Shown piece after piece: positions 46,829 to 55,920 of a stretch of DNA of 64,000 nucleotides; position 1 is the stretch's first letter; each line of letters starts with the position of its first letter. Source of the stretch: Epilithonimonas sp042695135 (GTDB lineage Bacteria > Bacteroidota > Bacteroidia > Flavobacteriales > Weeksellaceae); the NCBI RefSeq assembly GCF_042695135.1, contig NZ_CP170547.1:1-64000 (forward strand), in the 5' to 3' direction. The notes beneath the pieces are model-generated. The model did not search any database and was not told the DNA's origin. It saw only the letters and a program-made list of their open reading frames with translations. Both the position numbers and the translations under genes were made by a program.

Positions 46829-47090
46829 TCATTTTGACATTGTGTTTTGATAGGCTATCGGTATACGGTCGGTATACGCTTCCTATACCCAAAATGTGTT
46901 TTTATTGTTTTGTAGGGTTGAAGTGTTTTTGACATTTTGACATATTTTTTGGTGGTTAGTGATACCGTAAGTATACACCTTCCTACACACAAATGTGCTG
47001 TATAGAGATTGAAGTGTTTTTGATAGTTTGGTAAGTTTTTGTTATTTTAGACATACGCTTCCTATCCGCATATTCTAATCTGTGACTTTC
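46829..47090. repeat. Degenerate tandem repeat region without genes
   Basis: Two diverged copies of a roughly 110-bp unit with GGTATACG, CTTCCTATACCC, TTGAAGTGTTTTTGA and similar words (about 46855-46965 and 46975-47080). No open frame of note and no RNA gene seen. Confidence 0.5.
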
Positions 47091-47210
47091 TATTTTAGAC
47101 AAACTCTTCAACTCCACTCGGAGTGACGTTTCTAATACTGTATTGGGATTGACTTGGTCTAACCATTTCCGTTAAAACGACAAAGTTACTATTGAAGAGA
47201 AATGTTGTTT

Positions 47211-47430
47211 TACACTGAAAACCATAGCCCTGATGGTAGTGGAAATCCTTTTTTGCTTGGGCTTCGAGAACCTCAGCCTGACAACGCTGACAAAAATAGT
47301 AACGAAACTGTAACTCCTTAGCCCTGATGGTAGTGGAAATCCTTTTTTGCTTGGGCTTCGAGAACCTCAGCCTGACAAAACGTGATGCAAAAAAGATTGC
47401 AACGGACAGCAGGTTCCCGGCTCCTAATTA
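47211..47430 (+). repeat. Family A dispersed repeat, copy 7, with internal duplication
   Basis: A 60-bp block (47225-47284) starting TAGCCCTGATGGTAGTGG is duplicated exactly or nearly so at 47319-47378; only the second copy continues into AAAAAAGATTGCAACGGACAGC. The centre carries CTTCGAGAACCTCAGCCTGAC, the complement of a word found again at 50957-50980. A degraded family C element lies before it (about 47100-47190). Confidence 0.75.
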
Positions 47431-47464
47431 TTTCCTATGGAATACAGTAATATCTTATCAAAAG

Positions 47465-47500
47465 AAAAAAGCCGTCACGGAATATCGCAACGGCTTTTTT
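47465..47500. terminator. Terminator of the M16 peptidase gene
   Basis: AAAAAAGCCGT/ACGGCTTTTTT (47465-47475 with 47490-47500); T run on both strands. Confidence 0.85.
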
Positions 47501-47513
47501 TATATAGAAATAT

Positions 47514-50246
47514 TTATTTCTTGTTGAAGTCTCCGGCAAATACGGAAGTCAGCTTGTCTTCGCTGATATATTTTCTGAGGACATCGTTGACCTGAGCGAC
47601 TTTGAGTGCAGATACTTTTGCCTCCAAAGCGTCGTAATCTTCCAGCGGAACACCATACTGAAGCTGGGAGTTCACCAGATTCATGAGGGTATTATCATTT
47701 CCTAATCCTGTTTTTCTGGAGTTGAGCCAAGAGGTCAGGTTGGATTTATATTCTTCTTCTGTAAAGCCGTCTTTGACCGCTTTGTTCACTTCTTCTTTCA
47801 GAGCCTTGTTTACGGCATCTTTTTTAGTCGGGTTGAAGAAGGCGTACCAAGCCCAGGATGCTACGTTGTTATCAATTGGAACATTGATGTAAGAACCTGC
47901 ACCATAGCTGATTCCCTCTTTTTCACGAAGTCTTGTCGGGATTCTTGCAGTAAGGAATCCGCCGCTACCCAACATTTCGTTAGCAATAACAAAGGCTGGA
48001 TAATCCGGAGATTTTCTGTCCATAGAGAAACTGATTTTCCCGACCGCTGCACCATTTTCTTTATCTGGTGTCAGATATTCTTTATCCTCTTTTTTGGTTG
48101 CGAACAATTCTGGCTTTACAAATTCATATTTGGATTTGGAATTCCATTTTCCAAAGGTCTCTTCCAGTAATGCAGAAGCTGCTTTTCCATCTAGATCACC
48201 AACAACTGTTCCTACTCCATTATTACTTCCAAGGATTTTGTTGTAAAAATCTACCAGCTGATCTCTTTTTACTTTCTTGTTGTTTTCGATCTGCTCTTTT
48301 GTAGAAGCGGTGTAATAGATGCTTTCTTTAGGATAATTTTCTGTGATCTTTTCGATTTCTGTGAAGGCGATGGATTGAGGATCATTAAGAGAACCTTCCA
48401 GATAAGTGTTGTACTCGTTCACAGTTTTAGCTAATTCGGCATCCGGGAAAGTTGATTCGGTAAGGATCTCTTTGATAAGTCCCATTACTTTTGGTAAGTT
48501 TTCTTTATAGGTGCTGAAATTAACATACAAAGTCTGACCGCTGAATCCGAAGTTAACGTTCGATTTCCAGGTATCCAGCATATCCTGAATCTGTTCTTTT
48601 GTATGGGATTTGGTTCCTGTTTTCAGAACCTGAGCCATTAGTGATCCAACATCAGATTTTCCGCTAAGGTCTTTTTCATTACTCACCGGGAATTTGAAAC
48701 TGCCGAGAACTTTTCCGCCTTTAATTTCTTTTTTAATAAGGCCGTACTTCATTCCGTTGCTCAGTTTGCCTTCTACAAGATTGGCTTTCAGGTTTTTGAT
48801 GCTGGCTTCGAAAGGTGCGGTTTCTTTTTCAAGGGCTTTTCCTTTGTAATTGTTGGTAAGTGCTGCAATCTGCTCTGATGTATATTCCAGATTCTTAACT
48901 CTTACCTCATCTTTTGTCGGAATGAAAACACCAACTGTTCTATTGTTGTCGCGGAAATATTTTTCTGCCGCCTTTTGAACATCGGCCAATGTCAGCTTCT
49001 CAACATTATCACGATACAGCATTTCCAATTTGTAACCACCAGCTCCGATGATCTCTGTAAGACCAATTGCATAATTGATGGTATTATTTTTTGAGTTTTC
49101 TATCTGTTTCAGGAGTTTTGCTTTTGCCCTTGCAAGATCCTGTTCGGTATATTTAGTAGTTGCTATCTTATTGAGTTCTGCGCGGAAGTCATTTTCTGTT
49201 GCCTTTACATCCTTGTCGTTAGGCACCTGTAAGCCAAAATACATAAAACCAGCATCTCGCAACTGTTGCTGATAGGCATAAACAGAAGCTGCTTTCTTGG
49301 AATCTATCATTGCTTTGTAAAGGTAACCGGAAGGATCAGCAGTCAAAATCTCTGTCAATGCATCCAATGCCGCATAATCCTTATCCGCATAAGGAACAGT
49401 GTGATAAAGTGCGCCAATCACCTTGCTGTCGCCGGCACGCTTCAGTTCTACAAAACGTTCGCCATCCTGAGCTGGCTCTACAGTGTAGGATTCGTCCAAT
49501 ATTCTTGTTGGTTTTGGAATAATGGAGAAATATTGTGCGATGTAATTCAGTGTTTGTTTTTCATCAAATTTTCCTGCAACGATCAGTGTAGAATTATCGG
49601 GCTGATAATATTTTTCATAGAATTTTCTAAGCGTGGGTGCTTTTACACGTTCGATATCTTCTTTGCTTCCGATGGTGCTGTTTCCGTAATTATGCCACAG
49701 ATAAGCGGTGGAAGCAATGCGTTCCTGAAGAACACTTCCCGGATCATTCTCTCCTATTTCAAATTCATTTCTTACGACAGAAAATTCTTTATCAAGATCA
49801 GCTTGAAGAATAGTTGCATTGATCATCCTGTCGGCTTCCATCTGGAGAGACCATTTCAGATTCTCATCATTGGAAGGGAAAATTTCGTAATAGTTGGTTC
49901 TGTCATACCAGGTAGTTCCGTTTGCTTTTCCGCCTTTGTCGGACAGCTGCTTTTTGATATCTCCAAGATTCTTGGTGCTTTTGAACAACATATGCTCCAG
50001 CAAATGCGCCATTCCTTTTTCGCCATAGCCTTCATTTTTGGATCCAACATTATAAACAATGTTTACGACCATATTACTCTGTGAAGCATCTGGAATCAGT
50101 AAAACTTTCATCCCGTTGCTAAGGGAATATTCCTTAATTCCTTCTGTGTTGCTAATAAATTTTGGTGTTTCGGCTTTCTGGGAAAACACAGGTGTATTAA
50201 GCCCTGCATAGAATACGACTGCCGCAGTCAGTAGAAAATTCTTCAT
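47514..50246 (-). CDS. M16-family zinc metallopeptidase, tandem type
   Basis: 910 aa with signal peptide (about 1-22). The inverted zinc motif HLLEH is at 81-85, with the distal Glu in VVRNEFEIGEND. Two M16 repeats: the N-terminal half is catalytic, the C-terminal half (from about 490) lacks HxxEH and should be the inactive closing half. Such periplasmic enzymes degrade peptides. A PEEST-like substrate cannot be inferred. Confidence 0.93.
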   Translation of the reverse strand: MKNFLLTAAVVFYAGLNTPVFSQKAETPKFISNTEGIKEYSLSNGMKVLLIPDASQSNMVVNIVYNVGSKNEGYGEKGMAHLLEHMLFKSTKNLGDIKKQLSDKGGKANGTTWYDRTNYYEIFPSNDENLKWSLQMEADRMINATILQADLDKEFSVVRNEFEIGENDPGSVLQERIASTAYLWHNYGNSTIGSKEDIERVKAPTLRKFYEKYYQPDNSTLIVAGKFDEKQTLNYIAQYFSIIPKPTRILDESYTVEPAQDGERFVELKRAGDSKVIGALYHTVPYADKDYAALDALTEILTADPSGYLYKAMIDSKKAASVYAYQQQLRDAGFMYFGLQVPNDKDVKATENDFRAELNKIATTKYTEQDLARAKAKLLKQIENSKNNTINYAIGLTEIIGAGGYKLEMLYRDNVEKLTLADVQKAAEKYFRDNNRTVGVFIPTKDEVRVKNLEYTSEQIAALTNNYKGKALEKETAPFEASIKNLKANLVEGKLSNGMKYGLIKKEIKGGKVLGSFKFPVSNEKDLSGKSDVGSLMAQVLKTGTKSHTKEQIQDMLDTWKSNVNFGFSGQTLYVNFSTYKENLPKVMGLIKEILTESTFPDAELAKTVNEYNTYLEGSLNDPQSIAFTEIEKITENYPKESIYYTASTKEQIENNKKVKRDQLVDFYNKILGSNNGVGTVVGDLDGKAASALLEETFGKWNSKSKYEFVKPELFATKKEDKEYLTPDKENGAAVGKISFSMDRKSPDYPAFVIANEMLGSGGFLTARIPTRLREKEGISYGAGSYINVPIDNNVASWAWYAFFNPTKKDAVNKALKEEVNKAVKDGFTEEEYKSNLTSWLNSRKTGLGNDNTLMNLVNSQLQYGVPLEDYDALEAKVSALKVAQVNDVLRKYISEDKLTSVFAGDFNKK

Positions 50247-50337
50247 GTTTGATAGTTATATTTTTTTTGATTTTTAAATTTAATCACTTTTCGTATAAAA
50301 TCTGTTTTTGCAATCAATTTTTATGAAAATCTTAACG

Positions 50338-50345
50338 TAATTTTG
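50338..50345 (+). promoter_or_regulatory. ruvC -7 box, 5 nt before the start codon
   Basis: TAATTTTG directly upstream; with a start about 5 nt beyond the box the transcript would be nearly leaderless. A convincing -33 is not seen at 17-23 bp. Confidence 0.5.
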
Positions 50346-50350
50346 TTCTT

Positions 50351-50905
50351 ATGCAAGTTGAGAAAATAATTTTAGGAATCGATCCGGGAACATCTATTAT
50401 GGGATTCGGGATCATCTCTGTGAAAGGCGGGAAAATGGAATTGCTTGCTATGCACGAGTTGATTCTGAAGAAATATGAAAACCACGAAACAAAGCTTAAA
50501 GTTATTTTTGATAAAACCTTAGCCTTAATTGATGAATATAATCCTGACGAGACTGCTCTGGAAGCACCTTTCTTCGGAAAGAACGTCCAAAGTATGCTGA
50601 AACTGGGAAGAGCACAAGGTGTCGCGATCGCAGCAAGTCTTCACAGAAATATTCCGATTACAGAATATTCTCCTAAAAAAGTAAAAATGGCGATCACCGG
50701 AAACGGAAATGCCAGTAAGGAACAAGTTGCAGGAATGCTTCAAAACCTTCTGAAACTGAAAGAATTTCCAACGAAATATCTGGATGCTTCGGATGGATTG
50801 GCAGTGGCAGTTTGTCATCATTTCAACTCCGGAACTATTACGACTGATAAATCCTACACCGGCTGGGACAGTTTTCTGAAGCAGAATCCGGATCGGGTGA
50901 AGTAG
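50351..50905 (+). CDS. ruvC: Holliday junction resolvase RuvC
   Basis: 184 aa. The four acidic catalytic positions are visible: Asp11 (ILGIDPGTSIMGFG), Glu in ETALEAPFFGKN, and the pair in LDASDGLAVAVCHH. Cuts Holliday junctions with RuvAB. No Shine-Dalgarno-like sequence precedes it. Confidence 0.97.
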   Translation: MQVEKIILGIDPGTSIMGFGIISVKGGKMELLAMHELILKKYENHETKLKVIFDKTLALIDEYNPDETALEAPFFGKNVQSMLKLGRAQGVAIAASLHRNIPITEYSPKKVKMAITGNGNASKEQVAGMLQNLLKLKEFPTKYLDASDGLAVAVCHHFNSGTITTDKSYTGWDSFLKQNPDRVK

Positions 50906-50956
50906 TTGTTGGTTGATAGTTTTAGTTGATGGTTTAAATACTTTTTTATTTAATTA

Positions 50957-51012
50957 TTGTCAGGCTGAGGTTCTCGAAGCCTTGTCTCCTGAGTCTTTTT
51001 TCCTTATTTTTG
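50957..51012 (+). promoter_or_regulatory. Helicase promoter built on a repeat fragment
   Basis: A repeat word GTCAGGCTGAGGTTCTCGAAGCC (50960-50981, given in parts) is followed by CTTG (-33, 50981-50984), a 20-bp spacer and TATTTTTG (-7, 51005-51012), with the ATG 5 nt later. Confidence 0.55.
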
Positions 51013-51017
51013 ACCCG

Positions 51018-53141
51018 ATGAATGATTCCCTTTTTGACCTGATCGAACACACCAACCGAAGTCTCTTTCTTACCGGAAAAGCCGGAACAGGCAAGACCAC
51101 TTTTCTGAACGATTTTGTCAAAAAAACCAAGAAAAAACACATCGTTGTTGCACCAACAGGAATCGCAGCAATCAATGCCGGCGGCGTCACCATCCATTCT
51201 ATGTTTGGTTTGCCACTCAGGACTTTTCTTCCCACTACAGAAAGAATCGATCAGAATATGGCGAATAACATTGCCGATCTGATGGTCCATTTCAAATACC
51301 GGAAAGACAAACTGAAACTGCTTCGTGAAATCGAAATTATCGTCATTGATGAAGCCTCAATGCTACGCGCCGATGTCCTTGATATGATGGATTTTTCCCT
51401 CAGACATGTCCGCAGGAATCAGCAGAAATTTGGTGGTGTTCAGATCTTGTTTATCGGTGATCTTTATCAATTGCCTCCAGTTGTCCGGGACGAATATGTT
51501 TTGGCAAAATATTATAGTTCTCCTTTCTTCTTTCACGCCAAAGCTTTGGAAGAAGTCAAATTGATCACCATCGAACTTACAAAAGTTTACCGTCAAACCG
51601 ATGAAGTTTTCCTTGAAATATTAAATGCCATACGAAACGGAATCTCAGAAGACATTGATTTTGAATTACTGAATTCCAGATACCAGCCTGATTTTGACTC
51701 TAAGGATGAAGCTTATGTTTATCTCTGTTCGCATAACAAAATGGCGGACGATATCAATCAGAAAAAACTGAAGGAACTGGGTGGAAGATCTCATTTGTAC
51801 AATGCCGATGTGGTTGGCGAGTTCAAGGAAACGCAATACCCGAATGATGAAGTTCTGGAACTGAAAATCGGAGCGCAGATTATGTTCATCCGAAATGATA
51901 CTTCATCAGACAAAAAATATTACAACGGAAAATTAGCTCAAATCTCTTACTTGGATGAAGATGAAATCTCGGTAGTCCTCGACGGAAGCGAAGAAGAAAT
52001 CACTTTGAAAGCAGAAACCTGGGAGCAGAAACGCTATTCTCTGGATGCTGACAAAAATATTAAAGAAGAAGTTTTAGGGAGTTTCAAGCAGTTTCCTATT
52101 CGTTTGGCCTGGGCGGTTACGATTCATAAAAGTCAAGGCTTAACTTTTGACCGATTGATTATTGATGCGGGAAAAAGTTTTGCTTCCGGGCAGGTTTATG
52201 TGGCACTGTCACGTTGCCGGACTTTGGAAGGTATTATTCTTAAATCGAAGATCACGCCGGACGTTATTTTCAGTGACAAACGGGTTTCGAAGTTTCAGGA
52301 TGAAACGCACGCCAATTCCAAAATGGAAGAGATCATCAATTCTGAAAAGTATGATTACAGCATTCAGAAAGTCATCAGAAGAATCGATTGTGTCTGGTTT
52401 CTTTCGGCTTTGGAAAACTTCAACCTTTCTACAAAAACCAGCAAATTCATTGATAAAGACAAGGCGCAAAAGCTATACATCACGCTTAGATCTGAGATTG
52501 AAAATCTGACGGTTATTTTCCAGAAGTTCGAGAGAATATTGGTTCAGAAAACCCAGAAATTCCTGAAAGGTGAGGAAGAATGGACCGAGGTTGAAGTTAA
52601 GGCAAAAGGTGCTGTCAACTTCTTTTTCTCGAATGTGAATGAAAAAATATTTTCACCACTCAAAGATTTTTACTCCGAAACCAAAGGTGTCAAAGGTTTG
52701 AAAGCCTTCAATGAAGATTTCCGGGTTTGGCTCGATGATCTGGAGGAATATCTGAAGGATTTGAAAGATGTACATCTATTGGAAACACCATTATTTGATA
52801 AAGAAAAAGATACGGAGATTTCTATGGCGATCAAGAAAGTTCCGACGCACGTTTTGACTTATCAACTATTCCAAGACGGGAAAACGGTTTCGGAAATTGC
52901 GAGAGAACGAGGTTTGGTCAATTCTACGATTTTTGGACATTTATCAAAATATGCAGAACAAAATTTACTTGATAAAAATGATTTGCTAAGAATCTATCCG
53001 AAAGAAAAAGTTGACGCTTTTGAAAAGGTTTTCAAACAAAGTCCAAAAGATAATATCAACGATTGGAAAGCAGCTTTGCCTAATGATTTTGATTATGGAG
53101 AGATAAGGTTGATCTGGAATTATTATTTGAATTTAAAGTAA
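51018..53141 (+). CDS. PIF1-like superfamily 1 helicase with C-terminal HTH
   Basis: 707 aa from ATG at 51018; upstream in-frame starts would translate through a repeat and the promoter. Walker A LTGKAGTGKTTF, Walker B IIVIDEASMLRADVL, a UvrD_C_2-type C-terminal motor part (AVTIHKSQGLTFDRLIIDAG, YVALSRCRTLEGI), then a helical region and a C-terminal helix-turn-helix (VSEIARERGLVNSTIFGHL) of the HTH_40 kind. A DNA helicase acting in replication or repair, conserved in Bacteroidota. Placed after ruvC. Confidence 0.88.
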   Translation: MNDSLFDLIEHTNRSLFLTGKAGTGKTTFLNDFVKKTKKKHIVVAPTGIAAINAGGVTIHSMFGLPLRTFLPTTERIDQNMANNIADLMVHFKYRKDKLKLLREIEIIVIDEASMLRADVLDMMDFSLRHVRRNQQKFGGVQILFIGDLYQLPPVVRDEYVLAKYYSSPFFFHAKALEEVKLITIELTKVYRQTDEVFLEILNAIRNGISEDIDFELLNSRYQPDFDSKDEAYVYLCSHNKMADDINQKKLKELGGRSHLYNADVVGEFKETQYPNDEVLELKIGAQIMFIRNDTSSDKKYYNGKLAQISYLDEDEISVVLDGSEEEITLKAETWEQKRYSLDADKNIKEEVLGSFKQFPIRLAWAVTIHKSQGLTFDRLIIDAGKSFASGQVYVALSRCRTLEGIILKSKITPDVIFSDKRVSKFQDETHANSKMEEIINSEKYDYSIQKVIRRIDCVWFLSALENFNLSTKTSKFIDKDKAQKLYITLRSEIENLTVIFQKFERILVQKTQKFLKGEEEWTEVEVKAKGAVNFFFSNVNEKIFSPLKDFYSETKGVKGLKAFNEDFRVWLDDLEEYLKDLKDVHLLETPLFDKEKDTEISMAIKKVPTHVLTYQLFQDGKTVSEIARERGLVNSTIFGHLSKYAEQNLLDKNDLLRIYPKEKVDAFEKVFKQSPKDNINDWKAALPNDFDYGEIRLIWNYYLNLK

Positions 53142-53220
53142 AAACAATAGCACTTTTATTAATTTCCCAAGTTAGAATATTTAAATAGAATTTTATTTTA
53201 TAGTAATCTTTATTTTTTGC

Positions 53221-53228
53221 TATTTTTG
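53221..53228 (+). promoter_or_regulatory. -7 box before the PIN module
   Basis: TATTTTTG ends 4 nt before the GTG start codon at 53233. No clear -33. Confidence 0.45.
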
Positions 53229-53232
53229 AATC

Positions 53233-54000
53233 GTGGAAGAACAAGGTTACATAGAAATTAGAGTTGATAACATTAATAATTCATTGACTCCTAAAGATGT
53301 TGATATTAACGAAATCAAAAACGTTATATCCGACATCGAAACATTCTTATACCCAACACGAGAAGAAAAAAAATTACGTCCTCAAATTTCTTATGATATT
53401 GAATCTGGTTCCGCAAAACATAAATTTTATCTTCCAATTTCAGCAGTTATTCTTTTTAATGGACTTACAACAGAGATCCATAAAAGGAAATCTTTAGATT
53501 TTTTAGATTATAAACGTCAAGAGGTCATTGATAAATTTCAAAAAAAAGCGATTAAAGAAGGGTTTACAATAGAGTTTAACAATTCACTTTCAGAAGAATC
53601 ATCATTAATTATTGATACAAATACCAACTATGATATGATTGCTCCGCAATTTTATGAAAGTGAGTTTTATTTGTATGGAGAAATTTATCAAGAAGGTGGA
53701 AAAAATCCCAATATTCATATTTCAACATCAAAGTTTGGAAATGTAACAATCTCGGCCACGAAAGAACAAATTTTAGATGGAGAAAAGAAGACTTATAAAC
53801 CTTATGGCGTAAAGGTTAAAGGAAAGAAAAGTCTTTCGGATGGCAAATTCAATGACTTGAAATTAGTTGAATTCATTAATTATCGTCCTGCTTTTGATAA
53901 GTCTTTACTAGATAAAATAATTGACAGAGCATCTAAAAATTTGAATAAAATCACTAATCTAGATCAGTGGATTGATGGTTTAAAAACTGAAGGAATATGA
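53233..54000 (+). CDS. Unknown protein, first gene of a PIN-domain pair
   Basis: 255 aa from GTG at 53233. No family recognised. No signal peptide or membrane segment. A strand-rich N-terminal half (EEQGYIEIRVDNINNSLTPK, ETFLYP, ISYDIESGSAKHKFYLPI), then Ile/Asn/Lys-rich sequence, and a helical basic C-terminus (LLDKIIDRASKNLNKITNL). More A+T-rich than ruvC/helicase and serS around it. Overlaps the PIN gene by ATGA (53997-54000), which implies joint translation, as in toxin-antitoxin pairs, although it is much larger than usual antitoxins. Confidence 0.62.
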   Translation: MEEQGYIEIRVDNINNSLTPKDVDINEIKNVISDIETFLYPTREEKKLRPQISYDIESGSAKHKFYLPISAVILFNGLTTEIHKRKSLDFLDYKRQEVIDKFQKKAIKEGFTIEFNNSLSEESSLIIDTNTNYDMIAPQFYESEFYLYGEIYQEGGKNPNIHISTSKFGNVTISATKEQILDGEKKTYKPYGVKVKGKKSLSDGKFNDLKLVEFINYRPAFDKSLLDKIIDRASKNLNKITNLDQWIDGLKTEGI

Positions 54001-54479
54001 AAGGTATTGAGAGTATTCTTTTAGATAATTCTTTTGTAACCCGATTATTAAAAGCTGACGACGAACATCACGAAACTGTCGTAGAATATTTTCAATATTT
54101 TCTAGAGAATAATATTATTTTGTATTTATCCACGATTGTCATTAGTGAATATGCCGTTGCGGACAACCCTGATAATTTGTTAGCTTTAAATGCTTTTCAA
54201 ATATTAGAATTTGATTACGGAGATGCAAAAATTTCTGGCGATTATTTTGCATTTTTAAAGGATAAAGAAGATGTACGAAATACTGAAGAAAGAAAAGTTA
54301 TAATTAATGATTTAAAACTTTTTGCACAAATACAAAATAGAGGAATCGATGCATTCATCACTAAAGATAGAAAAGCATTACCTAAAATGATCACGCCTTT
54401 GAAAGAAAATAAAGGCTTAAATTTTGAATATTTAGATTTAACAATCCCTCTTAAAGATAGATTGGGCTTATTATTCTAA
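53997..54479 (+). CDS. PIN-like domain protein (putative ribonuclease)
   Basis: 160 aa. Pattern of a PIN nuclease: Asp10 (LLDNSFVTRLL), Glu51 (VISEYAV), Asp105 (NDLKLFAQI) and Asp124 (FITKDRKA) match the four acidic positions in order and spacing. PIN proteins are metal-dependent RNases, many being toxins of TA systems. Its overlap with the preceding unknown gene points to a functional pair. Length and spacing fit, but identity to VapC is not claimed. Confidence 0.68.
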   Translation: MKGIESILLDNSFVTRLLKADDEHHETVVEYFQYFLENNIILYLSTIVISEYAVADNPDNLLALNAFQILEFDYGDAKISGDYFAFLKDKEDVRNTEERKVIINDLKLFAQIQNRGIDAFITKDRKALPKMITPLKENKGLNFEYLDLTIPLKDRLGLLF

Positions 54480-54500
54480 ATTTTACACTTTTATTGAAAT

Positions 54501-54531
54501 AAAAAAAGCCACAAATAAACTTTGTGGCTTT
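54501..54531. terminator. Bidirectional terminator between PIN gene and serS
   Basis: 11-bp stem AAAGCCACAAA/TTTGTGGCTTT (54505-54515 with 54521-54531), T run best on the minus strand. Confidence 0.82.
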
Positions 54532-54553
54532 GATATTATTAAGAGAATTTGAA

Positions 54554-55822
54554 TTAATTAATTAATTCAAACTTTGCATATTCTGCGATTTTCTTTGGTA
54601 GTCTGATTCCTTCTTCGGTCTGATTATTTTCTAACAATGCTGCCATAATTCTTGGCAACGCCATTGCAGAACCATTCAGCGTGTGAACCAATTGCGTTTT
54701 TCCGTCCGCTTTGTAACGGCATTTCAAACGATTGGCCTGGAACGTTTCGAAATTGGAAACAGAGCTTACTTCCAGCCATTTTTCCTGCGCTGCACTCCAA
54801 ACTTCGAAGTCGTAAGTCATTGCTGATGCAAAACCTGTGTCGCCTCCGCAAAGTCTCAGGATTCTGTAAGGCAATTCAAGATCTTCCAGAATAGATTTGA
54901 TATGGTCTACCATTTCTTCCAAAACTGCGTAAGAATTTTCCGGTTTTTCAAGTCGTACAATCTCTACTTTTTCGAATTGATGAAGGCGGTTAAGACCTCT
55001 CACGTGAGCACCGTAACTTCCCGCTTCTCTTCTGTAACATTGTGAAAATGCCGTATTTTTGATTGGCAGATCTTTCTCATCCAATAAAACATCACGGTAA
55101 AGATTCGTCACCGGAACTTCTGCGGTTGGAATTAAATATAACTCATCTGCGTTGATATAGTACATTTGTCCCTCTTTATCAGGCAATTGTCCTGTTCCGT
55201 AACCAGAAGCTTCGTTCACAACGTGTGGCGGATTCACTTCCAGATAACCTGCATCCACGTTCTTATCTAAGAAATACTGAACCAAAGCTCTCTGCAGTCT
55301 CGCCCCTTTTCCGAAATAAACAGGAAAACCAGCTCCTGCAATTTTTACTCCTAATTCAAAATCGATCAAATTATATTTTTTGGCCAGTTCCCAATGTGGG
55401 ATTGCGCCTTCGCCAAGACCTTCAACCGTTGTAGATTCATAAATGATCTCATTATCATCCGCAGAAACGCCGGCAACCACTTTCTCGTAAGGAACATTCG
55501 GGATCTGATAAAGAATATTGATCAACGCTTTTTCAGCTTCACCAAGTTGAGATTGTAATTCTTTGCTTGATTCTTTGTATTGCGAAGTTTTGGATTTTGC
55601 AGCTTCGGCTTCCTCTTTTTTTCCGTCTTTCATCAGAATTCCGATTTCTTTCGAAATTTTGTTCATCTCGGAAAGTTGTGAGTCCAGCTCAAACTGTAGT
55701 TTTTTTCTTTCGTCGTCAGCATTGATGGCTGCATCGACCAAATCTAATTCCTTGAAGCTTCTTTTCTTCAAGCCTTCCAAAACGCGCTCTTTGTTCTCGC
55801 GCAAAAAATTAACCTGTAACAT
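54554..55822 (-). CDS. serS: Seryl-tRNA synthetase
   Basis: 422 aa. An N-terminal coiled-coil arm (about 25-100) and class II core with motif 2 (FSQCYRREAGSYGAHVRGLNRLHQFEKVE region) and motif 3 (LNGSAMALPRIMAALLENNQ). Charges tRNA-Ser. A TAAATTTG box lies at 55886-55893, inside the end of the upstream lipoprotein gene region. Confidence 0.98.
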   Translation of the reverse strand: MLQVNFLRENKERVLEGLKKRSFKELDLVDAAINADDERKKLQFELDSQLSEMNKISKEIGILMKDGKKEEAEAAKSKTSQYKESSKELQSQLGEAEKALINILYQIPNVPYEKVVAGVSADDNEIIYESTTVEGLGEGAIPHWELAKKYNLIDFELGVKIAGAGFPVYFGKGARLQRALVQYFLDKNVDAGYLEVNPPHVVNEASGYGTGQLPDKEGQMYYINADELYLIPTAEVPVTNLYRDVLLDEKDLPIKNTAFSQCYRREAGSYGAHVRGLNRLHQFEKVEIVRLEKPENSYAVLEEMVDHIKSILEDLELPYRILRLCGGDTGFASAMTYDFEVWSAAQEKWLEVSSVSNFETFQANRLKCRYKADGKTQLVHTLNGSAMALPRIMAALLENNQTEEGIRLPKKIAEYAKFELIN

Positions 55823-55885
55823 AGTTTGGTTGTTGGTTGATAGTTGTTGGTTGACAGAATTTCATTTCAATTCTGACTATAATTG

Positions 55886-55920
55886 CAAATTTAAGGATTT
55901 TATTTCACGATCCTGACAAT
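55886..55920 (-). promoter_or_regulatory. Putative serS promoter
   Basis: -7 TAAATTTG (55893-55886) and a weak -33 ATTG (55920-55917), spacer 23 bp; it overlaps the 3' end of the lipoprotein gene. Confidence 0.45.

Noticed and set aside
46829..47510. Insertion sequence or gene remnant in the 680-bp gap
   Set aside because: No transposase fragment or open frame; it consists of degenerate tandem and family A/C repeats.
50913..51017. N-terminal extension of the helicase from an upstream start
   Set aside because: The extension is the translation of a repeat word and the promoter; family similarity starts at MNDSLFDL.
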